DNA of 5,287 nucleotides from positions 1-5,287 of the forward strand of contig JBEILF010000182.1 in NCBI GenBank assembly GCA_040379385.1. The letters are read 5' to 3'. Both the position numbers and the translations under genes were made by a program. The stretch is from UKL13-2 sp040379385 (lineage in GTDB: Bacteria > Pseudomonadota > Gammaproteobacteria > Burkholderiales > Usitatibacteraceae). Below, in pieces: positions 1 to 5,287 of this stretch; the first letter of the stretch is position 1, and every line of letters begins with the position of its first letter. The notes under the pieces are model-generated. The model saw only the letters and a list, made by a program, of their open reading frames with translations, searched no databases and was not told the DNA's origin.

Positions 1-485
1 CCATGGACGATGCCAACACGCGACTCACCAACACTGATCACCAAGTGCATCGGTAGCGCGATGAGCCTCGCAACATCTTCTGGAAACTGTCTGGCGGTCG
101 CCCGTAATGTTTGCATGATGCTGTTGGATCGTTCAACGTCGGCGTCGTCGACGTAGTCGGGATAAGCGCAGCCGCAGCCGGCCTCATCGGCGTCGGAGGC
201 AAGCTCGGTTTCGACGTTGCCGCGCAGGGCAGTGTGTTTCAAGACCTCGGCATTGATCGCCACGAAGGTCGGGGCATTGACATCAAACCAGTGGAAATCA
301 CCGTTGAAGACGAGTGTCGGGGCCACCACCTCGCGTGCGGCCATTGCCAAGATTTCTTCCAACGCCGGTAGGTTGCCGTACAACCCGCCGATGACATACA
401 CGGTGTCGGCGACGCAGTCGGCGGCCCGCGAAAACGTCGATGGCGAATATCGGTAATGGAGCGGACAGGCGCGGCCAGGAGTCAT
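1..485 (-). CDS. Degenerate calcineurin-like phosphoesterase-fold protein (3' end outside window)
   Basis: The frame is open from 485 to the window edge, giving 161 residues of the N-terminal part. It resembles metallophosphoesterases: a beta-strand and loop VYVIGGLYGNLPALEEI (29-45), then FNGDFHWFDV (60-69), then ALRGNVETEL (86-95), and the start of a histidine strand GIVHG at the end. These match the positions of the D-x-H-GN, GD and GN(H/D) motifs of the superfamily. However, the first Asp and His are replaced (GGLYGN), and the His of the GN motif is Val. Asp63 and Asn90 remain. A cysteine pair, GCGCAYP (Cys104, Cys106), follows. It is probably co-transcribed with arsS 77 bp upstream, so a link to arsenosugar or nucleotide handling is reasonable but unproven. 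No Shine-Dalgarno sequence precedes the ATG, and the frame is open well upstream (through 562), so the start is uncertain. Catalytic activity cannot be assumed. Confidence 0.75.
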   Translation of the reverse strand, partial: MTPGRACPLHYRYSPSTFSRAADCVADTVYVIGGLYGNLPALEEILAMAAREVVAPTLVFNGDFHWFDVNAPTFVAINAEVLKHTALRGNVETELASDADEAGCGCAYPDYVDDADVERSNSIMQTLRATARQFPEDVARLIALPMHLVISVGESRVGIVH

Positions 486-514
486 TGGCGGAAAGTAGAA
501 AGCCCAATAGGGGT

Positions 515-548
515 GGGCATCTTCGGGCAAAAATGCTCGAAGATGCCC
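515..548. repeat. Long perfect inverted repeat (hairpin) between arsS and the phosphoesterase gene
   Basis: GGGCATCTTCG (515-525) and CGAAGATGCCC (538-548) are perfect 11-bp arms around 12 bp. As plus-strand RNA the stem grows to 14 bp with one G-U pair and an AAAAAU loop; as minus-strand RNA (the direction of the genes) it is 11 bp, an A-C mismatch and 2 more pairs, with T-rich loop ATTTTT. It starts 15 bp after the arsS stop, a usual terminator position, but no U-run follows on either strand. It could be a weak or rho-assisted terminator, a processing or stability hairpin that sets the ratio of the two proteins, or a mobile palindromic element. The repeat is certain; its role is not. Confidence 0.85.
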
Positions 549-562
549 GTCAATGATAGAGT

Positions 563-1564
563 TTACTCGGCTGCCATTAACGCCGCCGCCGTCTCGTCGT
601 TGTTGTCGAGCGCGCCACCGCAGCTGGAACCCTGCCCTGCGGTGCAGCCGTAACAATGGTCTTTCACCACAATCGGGTTGCCAAGCAAGTCCACGTCCAT
701 CAGTTCGCGCAGATGTGGCTTCAAGCCGTTTCCATGTTGTAACGGCAAGCCGAGCATTTGATTGAAGTCACAGTCGTAAACGTAGCCTTGGTAGTCGACT
801 GACAACAGCGAGCGACACATCACACTATCCAGATTGTGCTGCTGAAAATTCGCCACCAGCAAATCCATGTACCCCTCGAACTCGCCTTTTGATACCAGCG
901 TCGAGCCAAAGCGTTGGATCGGCATATTGGTGATCGTGAAAAGATGGTTAAAGACGATACCGAAATTCGCTTGCAGCAGGCGATGGTAATCCGCCTCCAG
1001 CGCCTCTTGTGGTGGCGGCAACTTGGCACCCTGCGGGTTGTACACCAAGTTCAATACCAAGCCGCTGTCGGGCTTACCATAACCGAGCGCGTTGAGCTTT
1101 TTGAGGCCCGCAATGGAGGCATCAAACACGCCTTCACCGCGCTGTTTATCGACATTTTCCTGCGAGTAACAGGGAAGTGAGGCCGACACTTCAACTTGCT
1201 GGTCAGCAAGGAATTGTACGAGGCCTTCAAAACCAGGCTCACTCAAAATGGTGAGGTTGCAACGGTCGATGACACGCACACCCAGTGTTCTCGCGGCAAC
1301 GACCAGCCGCCGAAAGTGGTCATTCATTTCCGGCGCACCACCTGTCAAATCCAGCGTCGTTACCTTCGAGGCACGCATGAAGCCAATCACATCGTCGATG
1401 GTCTCGGTCGACATCATCTCTGTGCGGTCGGGGCTGGCGTTGACGTGGCAGTGAAAACACGCCTGATTACACTTGTAGCCAAGATTGACCTGCAAGGTAT
1501 CCAGCGCTTTGCGGCGGATGTGCGGGAAACCGCGCGATTTCATCAGATGCAGGGTTTGATGCAT
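563..1564 (-). CDS. arsS: Arsenosugar biosynthesis radical SAM protein ArsS
   Basis: Radical S-adenosylmethionine enzyme. Characterised ArsS proteins act after arsenite methylation by ArsM, adding the 5'-deoxyadenosyl group to dimethylated arsenic to give the arsenosugar precursor 5'-deoxy-5'-dimethylarsinoyl-adenosine. The 333-residue length is normal for the family. Visible features: CNQACFHC (Cys32, Cys36, Cys39) is the CxxxCxxC motif for the [4Fe-4S] cluster, set in the family-typical context NLGYKC...HVNASP; TGGAPEM (74-80) is the SAM-binding glycine-rich stretch; a C-terminal Cys-rich part (the DUF3641-like region) has Cys250, Cys265 and the CYGCTAGQGSSCGGAL block (Cys304, Cys307, Cys315), probably auxiliary cluster or substrate ligands. 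The ATG at 1564 has a GAG 5 nt upstream; Met8 is a less likely alternative start. No arsM or arsenic regulator is in the window. A phosphoesterase-like gene follows 77 bp downstream on the same strand, probably in the same operon. Older annotation of this family is 'radical SAM/Cys-rich domain protein'. Confidence 0.93.
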   Translation of the reverse strand: MHQTLHLMKSRGFPHIRRKALDTLQVNLGYKCNQACFHCHVNASPDRTEMMSTETIDDVIGFMRASKVTTLDLTGGAPEMNDHFRRLVVAARTLGVRVIDRCNLTILSEPGFEGLVQFLADQQVEVSASLPCYSQENVDKQRGEGVFDASIAGLKKLNALGYGKPDSGLVLNLVYNPQGAKLPPPQEALEADYHRLLQANFGIVFNHLFTITNMPIQRFGSTLVSKGEFEGYMDLLVANFQQHNLDSVMCRSLLSVDYQGYVYDCDFNQMLGLPLQHGNGLKPHLRELMDVDLLGNPIVVKDHCYGCTAGQGSSCGGALDNNDETAAALMAAE

Positions 1565-1608
1565 GGCAGCTCGGAGTGGTTAATCATTCGATACAGAACA
1601 ATACGTGA

Positions 1609-1638
1609 ATTATCGTTTGTCAGATGTTGGGTAGTCGC
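1609..1638 (-). promoter_or_regulatory. Weak promoter candidate for arsS
   Basis: On the minus strand GATAAT (1614-1609) matches the -10 consensus at 5 of 6 positions. An 18-bp spacer separates it from a poor -35, GCGACT (1638-1633, 3 of 6). The predicted start near 1602 would give a leader of about 38 nt. The weak -35 would fit an activator-dependent promoter, but I see no recognisable ArsR-type operator. Confidence 0.28.
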
Positions 1639-1746
1639 GCAGAGGGCGAATTCCTAACGAGAGCGTTCGTTGGTATCGTGACGGTCAAATTTGAAACCCT
1701 GCCGCAGCCTGCCTCGAAATATTCTGATTCGCTCCAACAACTTGTG

Positions 1747-1759
1747 GATGGCAGCCATC
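1747..1759. repeat. 13-bp perfect dyad GATGGC-A-GCCATC
   Basis: A 6-bp perfect inverted repeat around one central base, in the spacer between the endonuclease and arsS and only 2 bp from the neighbouring inverted repeat. The one-base centre suits a dimeric protein-binding site better than an RNA hairpin, which would have to open to a 4-bp stem. It lies about 130 bp upstream of the candidate arsS promoter, so a role in arsS control is not obvious. Confidence 0.3.
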
Positions 1760-1761
1760 GT

Positions 1762-1796
1762 TTGCACCTTTCTCTTGGGCGGGCTTAGGTGTGCAA
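1762..1796. repeat. Imperfect inverted repeat downstream of the endonuclease gene
   Basis: TTGCAC (1762-1767) and GTGCAA (1791-1796) are complementary arms 23 bp apart, with a further CC/GG pairing possible beside a small bulge. It begins 28 bp after the endonuclease stop in transcription order, where a terminator could sit. There is no U-run on the minus-strand side, so it is not a canonical rho-independent terminator. It could instead be a 3' stabilising hairpin, or chance. Confidence 0.3.
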
Positions 1797-1823
1797 GACC
1801 CACGAAATTTAAAGACGGCTTTT

Positions 1824-2753
1824 TCATTCAGTCTCACCAAGCGCGGCTCGTATCGCGTGTTCGTATGCGCCTGCCGCTGGCAGGTTTGTTGGCGAACTGA
1901 ACGCAATTTGTACTTGCTGAACGGTGGTGGTCTTGGCCGGAAGGAAGTTGATTGAGCGAGGTTTGCCGTTCACCTCATCACCAAGCTGAATTGGCACAAA
2001 AGTGAGCGTGCTGTTGTTGATTGGGTAGTCCGCTAGCGAACTCCCTAACCGATCCAGTATCTTTTCATAAACCGGCTGCGGGCAGGCGAAGAATAAGCCG
2101 CTCCTGCAAAGTGCCTCGCGTTCCAGAAGATGGCCTTTGTAAATCAGTTGCGGTAATATTCGCTTGTTGACGTTTTCCCAATTTGGCCCCGCAGATTTTC
2201 CGGAAAATGCGGTGTTATTAAGCGCTGCTTCACGTTCTGCGCGATAACTGCCAATAGTGTCCATGGTCTGTACTTCCAACGCTGCGAATTCCAGCAGGCA
2301 GTGGCGTTCGTCGAGTCGCGCGAGTATCCAGTCGACAAAAAAACCAGTGGCACGTCGGCCTTGTACTGTGCGTCCAGGCACCTTCAATTCGCCGCCCCAG
2401 CCTTTACCAAAAACTGCGACCAGCGTCGCACCTTTGATCGGCGTTTGACTCTTTGCCTGTCGCCCGTCGAAGAGGATGACGTTCTCGACGCGGAATGCTG
2501 TCTTAGCGACATGCGAGAGTAGCTTGTACTGCTCTGCATACAAACGAATTGGACAGATGACAACTGGCGTCGTACTGTTGCCTTGTGCAATCGAGCAAAC
2601 GCCGGACCGGATGCGGTTGGCAGATGAGCCAATCTCCTTGGTACAGGGCTTGTTGTCAGCGAATGGACAGCTCTGCTCTTGACGTGCGGCAATCGCCGCT
2701 GCGGAGGTGTCGGCAACCGAGTAACCGAACAGCTCAACGATCTTTCTAGCCAT
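1824..2753 (-). CDS. NotI-family Type II restriction endonuclease
   Basis: Predicted to cut unmethylated DNA at the sequence modified by the upstream methyltransferase. I recognise the NotI family by co-linear motifs: ELFGY near 7-11; four cysteines, Cys29 (in CPF), Cys37, Cys53 (in GVC) and Cys67 (in ICP), matching NotI's unusual iron-binding Cys4 fold used in DNA contact; GGEL with Glu122; FFVDW with Asp141; LEVQTMDTIGSY with Glu160 and Gln162; and GPNWENVNKR near 189-198. The Glu/Asp/Glu-x-Gln set corresponds to the PD-(D/E)xK-type active site of NotI, with near-identical Asp-to-Glu spacing. At 309 residues it is shorter than NotI (about 380), mostly at the C-terminus, with no frame suggesting a lost tail. 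The ATG lies inside the methyltransferase stop region (ATGGCTAG) with no obvious Shine-Dalgarno sequence, so coupled translation is likely. Family assignment is strong; cleavage specificity is unknown and need not be GCGGCCGC. Confidence 0.9.
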   Translation of the reverse strand: MARKIVELFGYSVADTSAAAIAARQEQSCPFADNKPCTKEIGSSANRIRSGVCSIAQGNSTTPVVICPIRLYAEQYKLLSHVAKTAFRVENVILFDGRQAKSQTPIKGATLVAVFGKGWGGELKVPGRTVQGRRATGFFVDWILARLDERHCLLEFAALEVQTMDTIGSYRAEREAALNNTAFSGKSAGPNWENVNKRILPQLIYKGHLLEREALCRSGLFFACPQPVYEKILDRLGSSLADYPINNSTLTFVPIQLGDEVNGKPRSINFLPAKTTTVQQVQIAFSSPTNLPAAGAYEHAIRAALGETE

Positions 2754-4029
2754 TCACGGCATTCGCCAAAACCGAGGCATCGGTTGCGTTGTGCGCAACC
2801 AGATGCGCGCGAATTGAATGGGCAATTGCCTCGGCCATTTGCACTGGAACGGCGTTTCCAACTTGAATGTATTGTGAAACCCTAGACCCGGCGAATCGAT
2901 AGGAATCAGGAAACGATTGAAGTCGCGCCGCTTCGCGAACGGTGAGCGTACGGTCTTGGTCAGGCAAAAACACGGTCCCCCAATGCGGGTCACATTTTGT
3001 TAAGACTGTTCCAGAGAGCCCGTTAAAGTCCAGCCTCCCATAACGTTTTGTGTGATCCGATTTACGGGCGCTTTGCATTCCCTTGGGGAGGAGCTCGAAG
3101 GGAATATCACGCCAGGAGCCACCCGGGGGAACGTGCTTCATTCTTTCAATATTCTGCCTTGATAGCTTTGCAGCGTGATGGTTAAACGTGACTCCGTCAG
3201 GGTTTCGTAGGCGCAACGCATAGCTGCTCGTCGCATCATGCGTGTATCCAACCTCTTCAGCGCCTTCTCCCATCTCTAGCTTAGGCAAATCGCGGATCGC
3301 ATCACCAACTGTAACCACCGGAGCTAGGTATTCACGATCCAGGCATGATGCGGAAAACGTCAACGATGCACCGCCCCGAAAATTTGCTCTGCCTTTTGCG
3401 TAATGGGTTGGCGATGGATGTTCAATCTGGCCGAAGCGAGAGCCCAATAAAATCAACCTCCACCGCTCTTGGGGAATACCATAGTGCGGTCCGTAGAGGA
3501 TCTTTACGCTCAACTCGTAACCTAGTGTCCCAAACACTTGCAAAATCTGACGGAAGACTGCCCCGTCTCCCATCGACAATAGCCCCGGTACGTTTTCAAA
3601 CATGATTGTCTTTGGCTCGAACTCCTCAACAAATCGCGCATAGTGCTTGAACATGCTGTTTCGGGGGTCCGCTAAAAAGCGGGAGGGCGCGTTGATCGAG
3701 AACCCTTGGCAGGGCGGCCCACCGACCAAAACATCCAGTTCGCCCGGAAGCAAGTTGAGTTGCGTTCTTAGTTCACACGCGTTAACTTCCTCGATAGGTT
3801 TGCACTCTGCCCGAACTTCCGGATGATTGAGCGCGAAGGTCTTGATCGCCTCTGGCATAAAGTCGTTCGCGAAAGAGCAATTGAACCCCGCCTGCCTAAA
3901 TCCCTGCGTTAACCCTCCTGCACCGCAGAAAAGATCAATTGTGCTGAGAGGAGCTAGATACCGTTTCGGCGTAGGTTCTGACGCGACCAAGCGAAGGCGA
4001 CGTACTTTGCTGGCGGGCTGTTTCATCAT
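2746..4029 (-). CDS. DNA (cytosine-5-)-methyltransferase of a Type II R-M system
   Basis: Transfers methyl from S-adenosylmethionine to carbon 5 of a target cytosine, protecting the host from the adjacent endonuclease. At 427 residues it has the family motifs in order: motif I DLFCGAGGL (32-40, SAM binding); motif IV GGPPCQGFS (103-111) with nucleophile Cys107; motif VI ENVP with Glu145; motif VIII QERWR (187-191); a variable target-recognition region around 240-335; motif IX near REAARLQSFP (365-374); and motif X QVGNAVP (389-395). Every catalytic residue is present, so it should be active. The start is the first of two tandem ATG codons; a weak GAG (4037-4035) sits 5 nt upstream. The first 30 or so residues are basic and show no helix-turn-helix, unlike self-regulating methyltransferases such as M.EcoRII. 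The last 8 bp overlap the endonuclease gene. Target sequence cannot be read from the protein; the partner's NotI-family membership only makes a GC-rich site plausible. Confidence 0.96.
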   Translation of the reverse strand: MMKQPASKVRRLRLVASEPTPKRYLAPLSTIDLFCGAGGLTQGFRQAGFNCSFANDFMPEAIKTFALNHPEVRAECKPIEEVNACELRTQLNLLPGELDVLVGGPPCQGFSINAPSRFLADPRNSMFKHYARFVEEFEPKTIMFENVPGLLSMGDGAVFRQILQVFGTLGYELSVKILYGPHYGIPQERWRLILLGSRFGQIEHPSPTHYAKGRANFRGGASLTFSASCLDREYLAPVVTVGDAIRDLPKLEMGEGAEEVGYTHDATSSYALRLRNPDGVTFNHHAAKLSRQNIERMKHVPPGGSWRDIPFELLPKGMQSARKSDHTKRYGRLDFNGLSGTVLTKCDPHWGTVFLPDQDRTLTVREAARLQSFPDSYRFAGSRVSQYIQVGNAVPVQMAEAIAHSIRAHLVAHNATDASVLANAVNG

Positions 4030-4081
4030 TTTTTCTCGCGGGCTGGGTTGTCGGAGTTAAACCCGTATCGATAAAGTTGGA

Positions 4082-4101
4082 TACTGTTCAAATATTCAGT
4101 A
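4082..4101. repeat. Small inverted repeat at the predicted transcription start (possible operator)
   Basis: TACTG (4082-4086) and CAGTA (4097-4101) form a 5-bp inverted repeat around a 10-bp AT-only-but-one-base centre. It lies just downstream of, and adjoining, the proposed -10 element, where a repressor would block initiation. The arms are short, so this may be chance. No controller (C) protein gene is in the window to act on it. Confidence 0.25.
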
Positions 4102-4102
4102 A

Positions 4103-4131
4103 AATTTAGCATCCTTCTTTCGCATTAACAA
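4103..4131 (-). promoter_or_regulatory. Putative sigma70 promoter for the restriction-modification genes
   Basis: On the minus strand, TTGTTA (4131-4126) is followed after exactly 17 bp by TAAATT (4108-4103). Each hexamer matches the sigma70 consensus at 4 of 6 positions. The predicted start near 4096 would leave a leader of about 65 nt before the methyltransferase. It sits in the most AT-rich intergenic stretch of the window. It was found by eye, so chance occurrence in AT-rich DNA is possible. Confidence 0.4.
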
Positions 4132-4164
4132 CAACTTGTTCAGGGAGTAGCCCTTGGTGCTCCA

Positions 4165-5287
4165 TCAGCCTTTAACAACGACCGAAACAACCTGCTCGGC
4201 AGTAATACCAAAATGTTTGTACAACACGCCAGCGGGTGCGGATTCACCAAACGTATCGATGCCAACCACAGCACCTTCCAAACCCACGTACTTGCGCCAG
4301 TAGTCGGTGATACCTGCCTCTACCGCTACCCGCCGGACGCCTTTAGGCAATACACTTTCGCGGTACTCCGGATTCTGTTGTTCAAATTCGTAGGTCGATG
4401 GCATGGACACCACGCGAACGTGAATGTTCTCGGTAGACAGCAGCTTTTGCGCTTCCATCGCCAGCGAGACTTCCGTACCTGTCGCAATAATCACCGCCGC
4501 AGGTTTGCCAGCCGTGCCACCTTCTTTTGACAGCACATATCCACCCCGTGCCACGTTTGCAAGCGCATCGGCATCACGCCTCTGAAAGGGCGAATTCTGC
4601 CGCGAAAAGATCAGGCAGGTCGGACCATTGTGACGCGCTAATGCATGCCGCCATGCGGCGGCGGCTTCGACGGTATCGCACGGTCGCCATACGTCCATAT
4701 TGGGAATCAAGCGAAGCGAGGCAACATGCTCAATTGACTGATGGGTCGGACCATCTTCGCCCAAGCCGATCGAGTCATGCGTGAATACGCAGATGTTGCG
4801 AATCTTCATCAGTGCGGCCATGCGTAATGCATTGCGCGAGTAGTCACTGAAAGTCAGGAACGTGCCGTGATATGGAACAAACCCACCGTGCAGCGTCATG
4901 CCGTTGGCGATGGCCGCCATGCCAAATTCGCGCACACCAAAATTGATGTAGTTACCACCGTGGTCGGCACTCAGCGCTTTACTACCGCTCCAGTTGGTGA
5001 ATACCGATCCGGTCAGGTCGGCCGAGCCGCCGATCATTTCCGGCATGGTTTGTGCAAAGGCGTCGATGGCAAACTGAGACGCTTTTCGGGTGGCGACCGT
5101 CTCTGCCTTTTCGACCGACTTCGCCATGAGCGCGTTGCCGGTTGCTATGAAGTCGGTCGGCAAATCGCCACGCATGCGGCGTTTGAACTCCGCAGCGAGT
5201 GCCGGCTCGGCGTGTTCATAGGCGGTAAAGACGCCGCTCCATTGCGCCTCAAGTGCAGCGCCTTTGTGCGTGGCGTCCCACGCATCG
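4165..5287 (-). CDS. tkt: Transketolase, C-terminal part (5' end outside window)
   Basis: Thiamine-diphosphate enzyme that moves two-carbon ketol units between sugar phosphates in the non-oxidative pentose phosphate pathway or Calvin cycle; cytoplasmic homodimer. The frame stays open to the window edge, giving 373 visible residues; bacterial transketolases are about 660, so roughly the N-terminal 290 (most of the diphosphate-binding domain) are missing. The Met at 5175 is internal, because the preceding codons (ending PALAAEFKRR) still read as transketolase. Counting from the first visible residue, GSADLTGS lies near 86-93 and begins the pyrimidine-binding domain. NFGVREFGM near 115-123 carries the conserved cofactor-activating Glu (about 120). 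GLGEDGPTHQ near 174-183 and FSRQ near 227-230 are substrate and phosphate contacts in the family. The C-terminal domain includes MPSTYEFEQQ and FGESAPAG and ends VVVKG. No frameshift is seen. The methyltransferase follows 135 bp downstream, and I see no convincing terminator between them. Confidence 0.97.
   Translation of the reverse strand, partial: DAWDATHKGAALEAQWSGVFTAYEHAEPALAAEFKRRMRGDLPTDFIATGNALMAKSVEKAETVATRKASQFAIDAFAQTMPEMIGGSADLTGSVFTNWSGSKALSADHGGNYINFGVREFGMAAIANGMTLHGGFVPYHGTFLTFSDYSRNALRMAALMKIRNICVFTHDSIGLGEDGPTHQSIEHVASLRLIPNMDVWRPCDTVEAAAAWRHALARHNGPTCLIFSRQNSPFQRRDADALANVARGGYVLSKEGGTAGKPAAVIIATGTEVSLAMEAQKLLSTENIHVRVVSMPSTYEFEQQNPEYRESVLPKGVRRVAVEAGITDYWRKYVGLEGAVVGIDTFGESAPAGVLYKHFGITAEQVVSVVVKG

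Noticed and set aside
298..507. A 69-codon minus-strand open frame and an 86-codon plus-strand one (111-371) at the window start.
   Set aside because: Both are out of frame with the phosphoesterase-like reading, which has recognisable GDFHWFD and RGNVE motifs and stays open to the edge.
1643..1653. AGGGCGAATTC occurs here and again at 4587-4597, resembling the flank of TA-cloning vectors.
   Set aside because: The second copy lies inside transketolase and encodes the expected family residues around SRQNSPFQ, so it is genomic. The match is short and the flanking bases differ, so neither vector contamination nor a cassette-flanking duplication is supported.
1691..1900. A 69-codon plus-strand open frame with a hydrophobic stretch (MAAIVCTFLLGG) over the spacer and endonuclease 3' end.
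   Set aside because: It overlaps a well-supported endonuclease end on the other strand, has no clear ribosome-binding site, and resembles nothing I recognise.
1685..1906. A minus-strand frame that overlaps the endonuclease end and continues past its stop, possibly a frameshifted C-terminal tail.
   Set aside because: Its residues do not resemble the NotI C-terminus, and the endonuclease frame reads sensibly to its own stop.
2746..4029. Considered whether the methyltransferase is a solitary Dcm-like enzyme with a Vsr repair partner.
   Set aside because: The overlapping gene is a NotI-family endonuclease, not a Vsr protein, and the pair is arranged as a Type II R-M system.
4139..4162. Possible terminator after transketolase: GGAG and CTCC arms on the minus strand followed by TTGTTGTT.
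   Set aside because: Only four contiguous base pairs with a 12-base loop and mismatches inside; too weak to call.
5019..5024. A CGGCCG core in transketolase and several GCGGCC starts elsewhere, considered as NotI-type target sites.
   Set aside because: No full GCGGCCGC was seen in the window, and the enzyme's specificity is unknown, so neither presence nor absence is informative.

Overview
The window reads as a piece of a proteobacterial chromosome, most likely betaproteobacterial. That is inference from overall gene style, moderate-to-high GC content and the close fit of the transketolase and ArsS proteins to proteobacterial relatives; no rRNA or other taxonomic marker is present. All five genes lie on the minus strand, so transcription runs from high to low coordinates. 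No tRNA, rRNA, CRISPR array, insertion sequence, integrase or transposase was recognised.

Layout in transcription order. (1) 5287-4165: C-terminal part of a transketolase, whose 5' end lies outside the window. (2) 4164-4030: a 135-bp AT-rich spacer with a plausible sigma70-type promoter and a small inverted repeat. (3) 4029-2746: a complete cytosine-5 DNA methyltransferase. (4) 2753-1824: a complete NotI-family restriction endonuclease whose start overlaps the methyltransferase stop by 8 bp. (5) 1823-1565: a 259-bp spacer with two dyad-symmetric elements behind the endonuclease and a weak promoter candidate in front of the next gene. (6) 1564-563: a complete ArsS-type radical SAM protein of arsenosugar biosynthesis. 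(7) 562-486: a short spacer holding a long perfect inverted repeat. (8) 485-1: the N-terminal part of a calcineurin-like phosphoesterase-fold protein that has lost several expected metal ligands; it runs off the window edge.

Functionally there are three units. Transketolase is housekeeping carbon metabolism (non-oxidative pentose phosphate or Calvin cycle). The methyltransferase and endonuclease form a compact Type II restriction-modification cassette: the methylase is transcribed first and the endonuclease is probably translationally coupled to it. The third unit is arsS with the phosphoesterase-like gene, probably co-transcribed and concerned with organoarsenic (arsenosugar) metabolism. The R-M cassette sits between two metabolic units and has its own AT-rich upstream region, which suggests it was acquired horizontally.

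The points most worth following are the NotI-like endonuclease with its four-cysteine metal site and conserved catalytic residues, the degenerate cysteine-containing phosphoesterase paired with arsS, and the hairpin between those two genes, which lies inside an open frame that could extend the phosphoesterase N-terminus.
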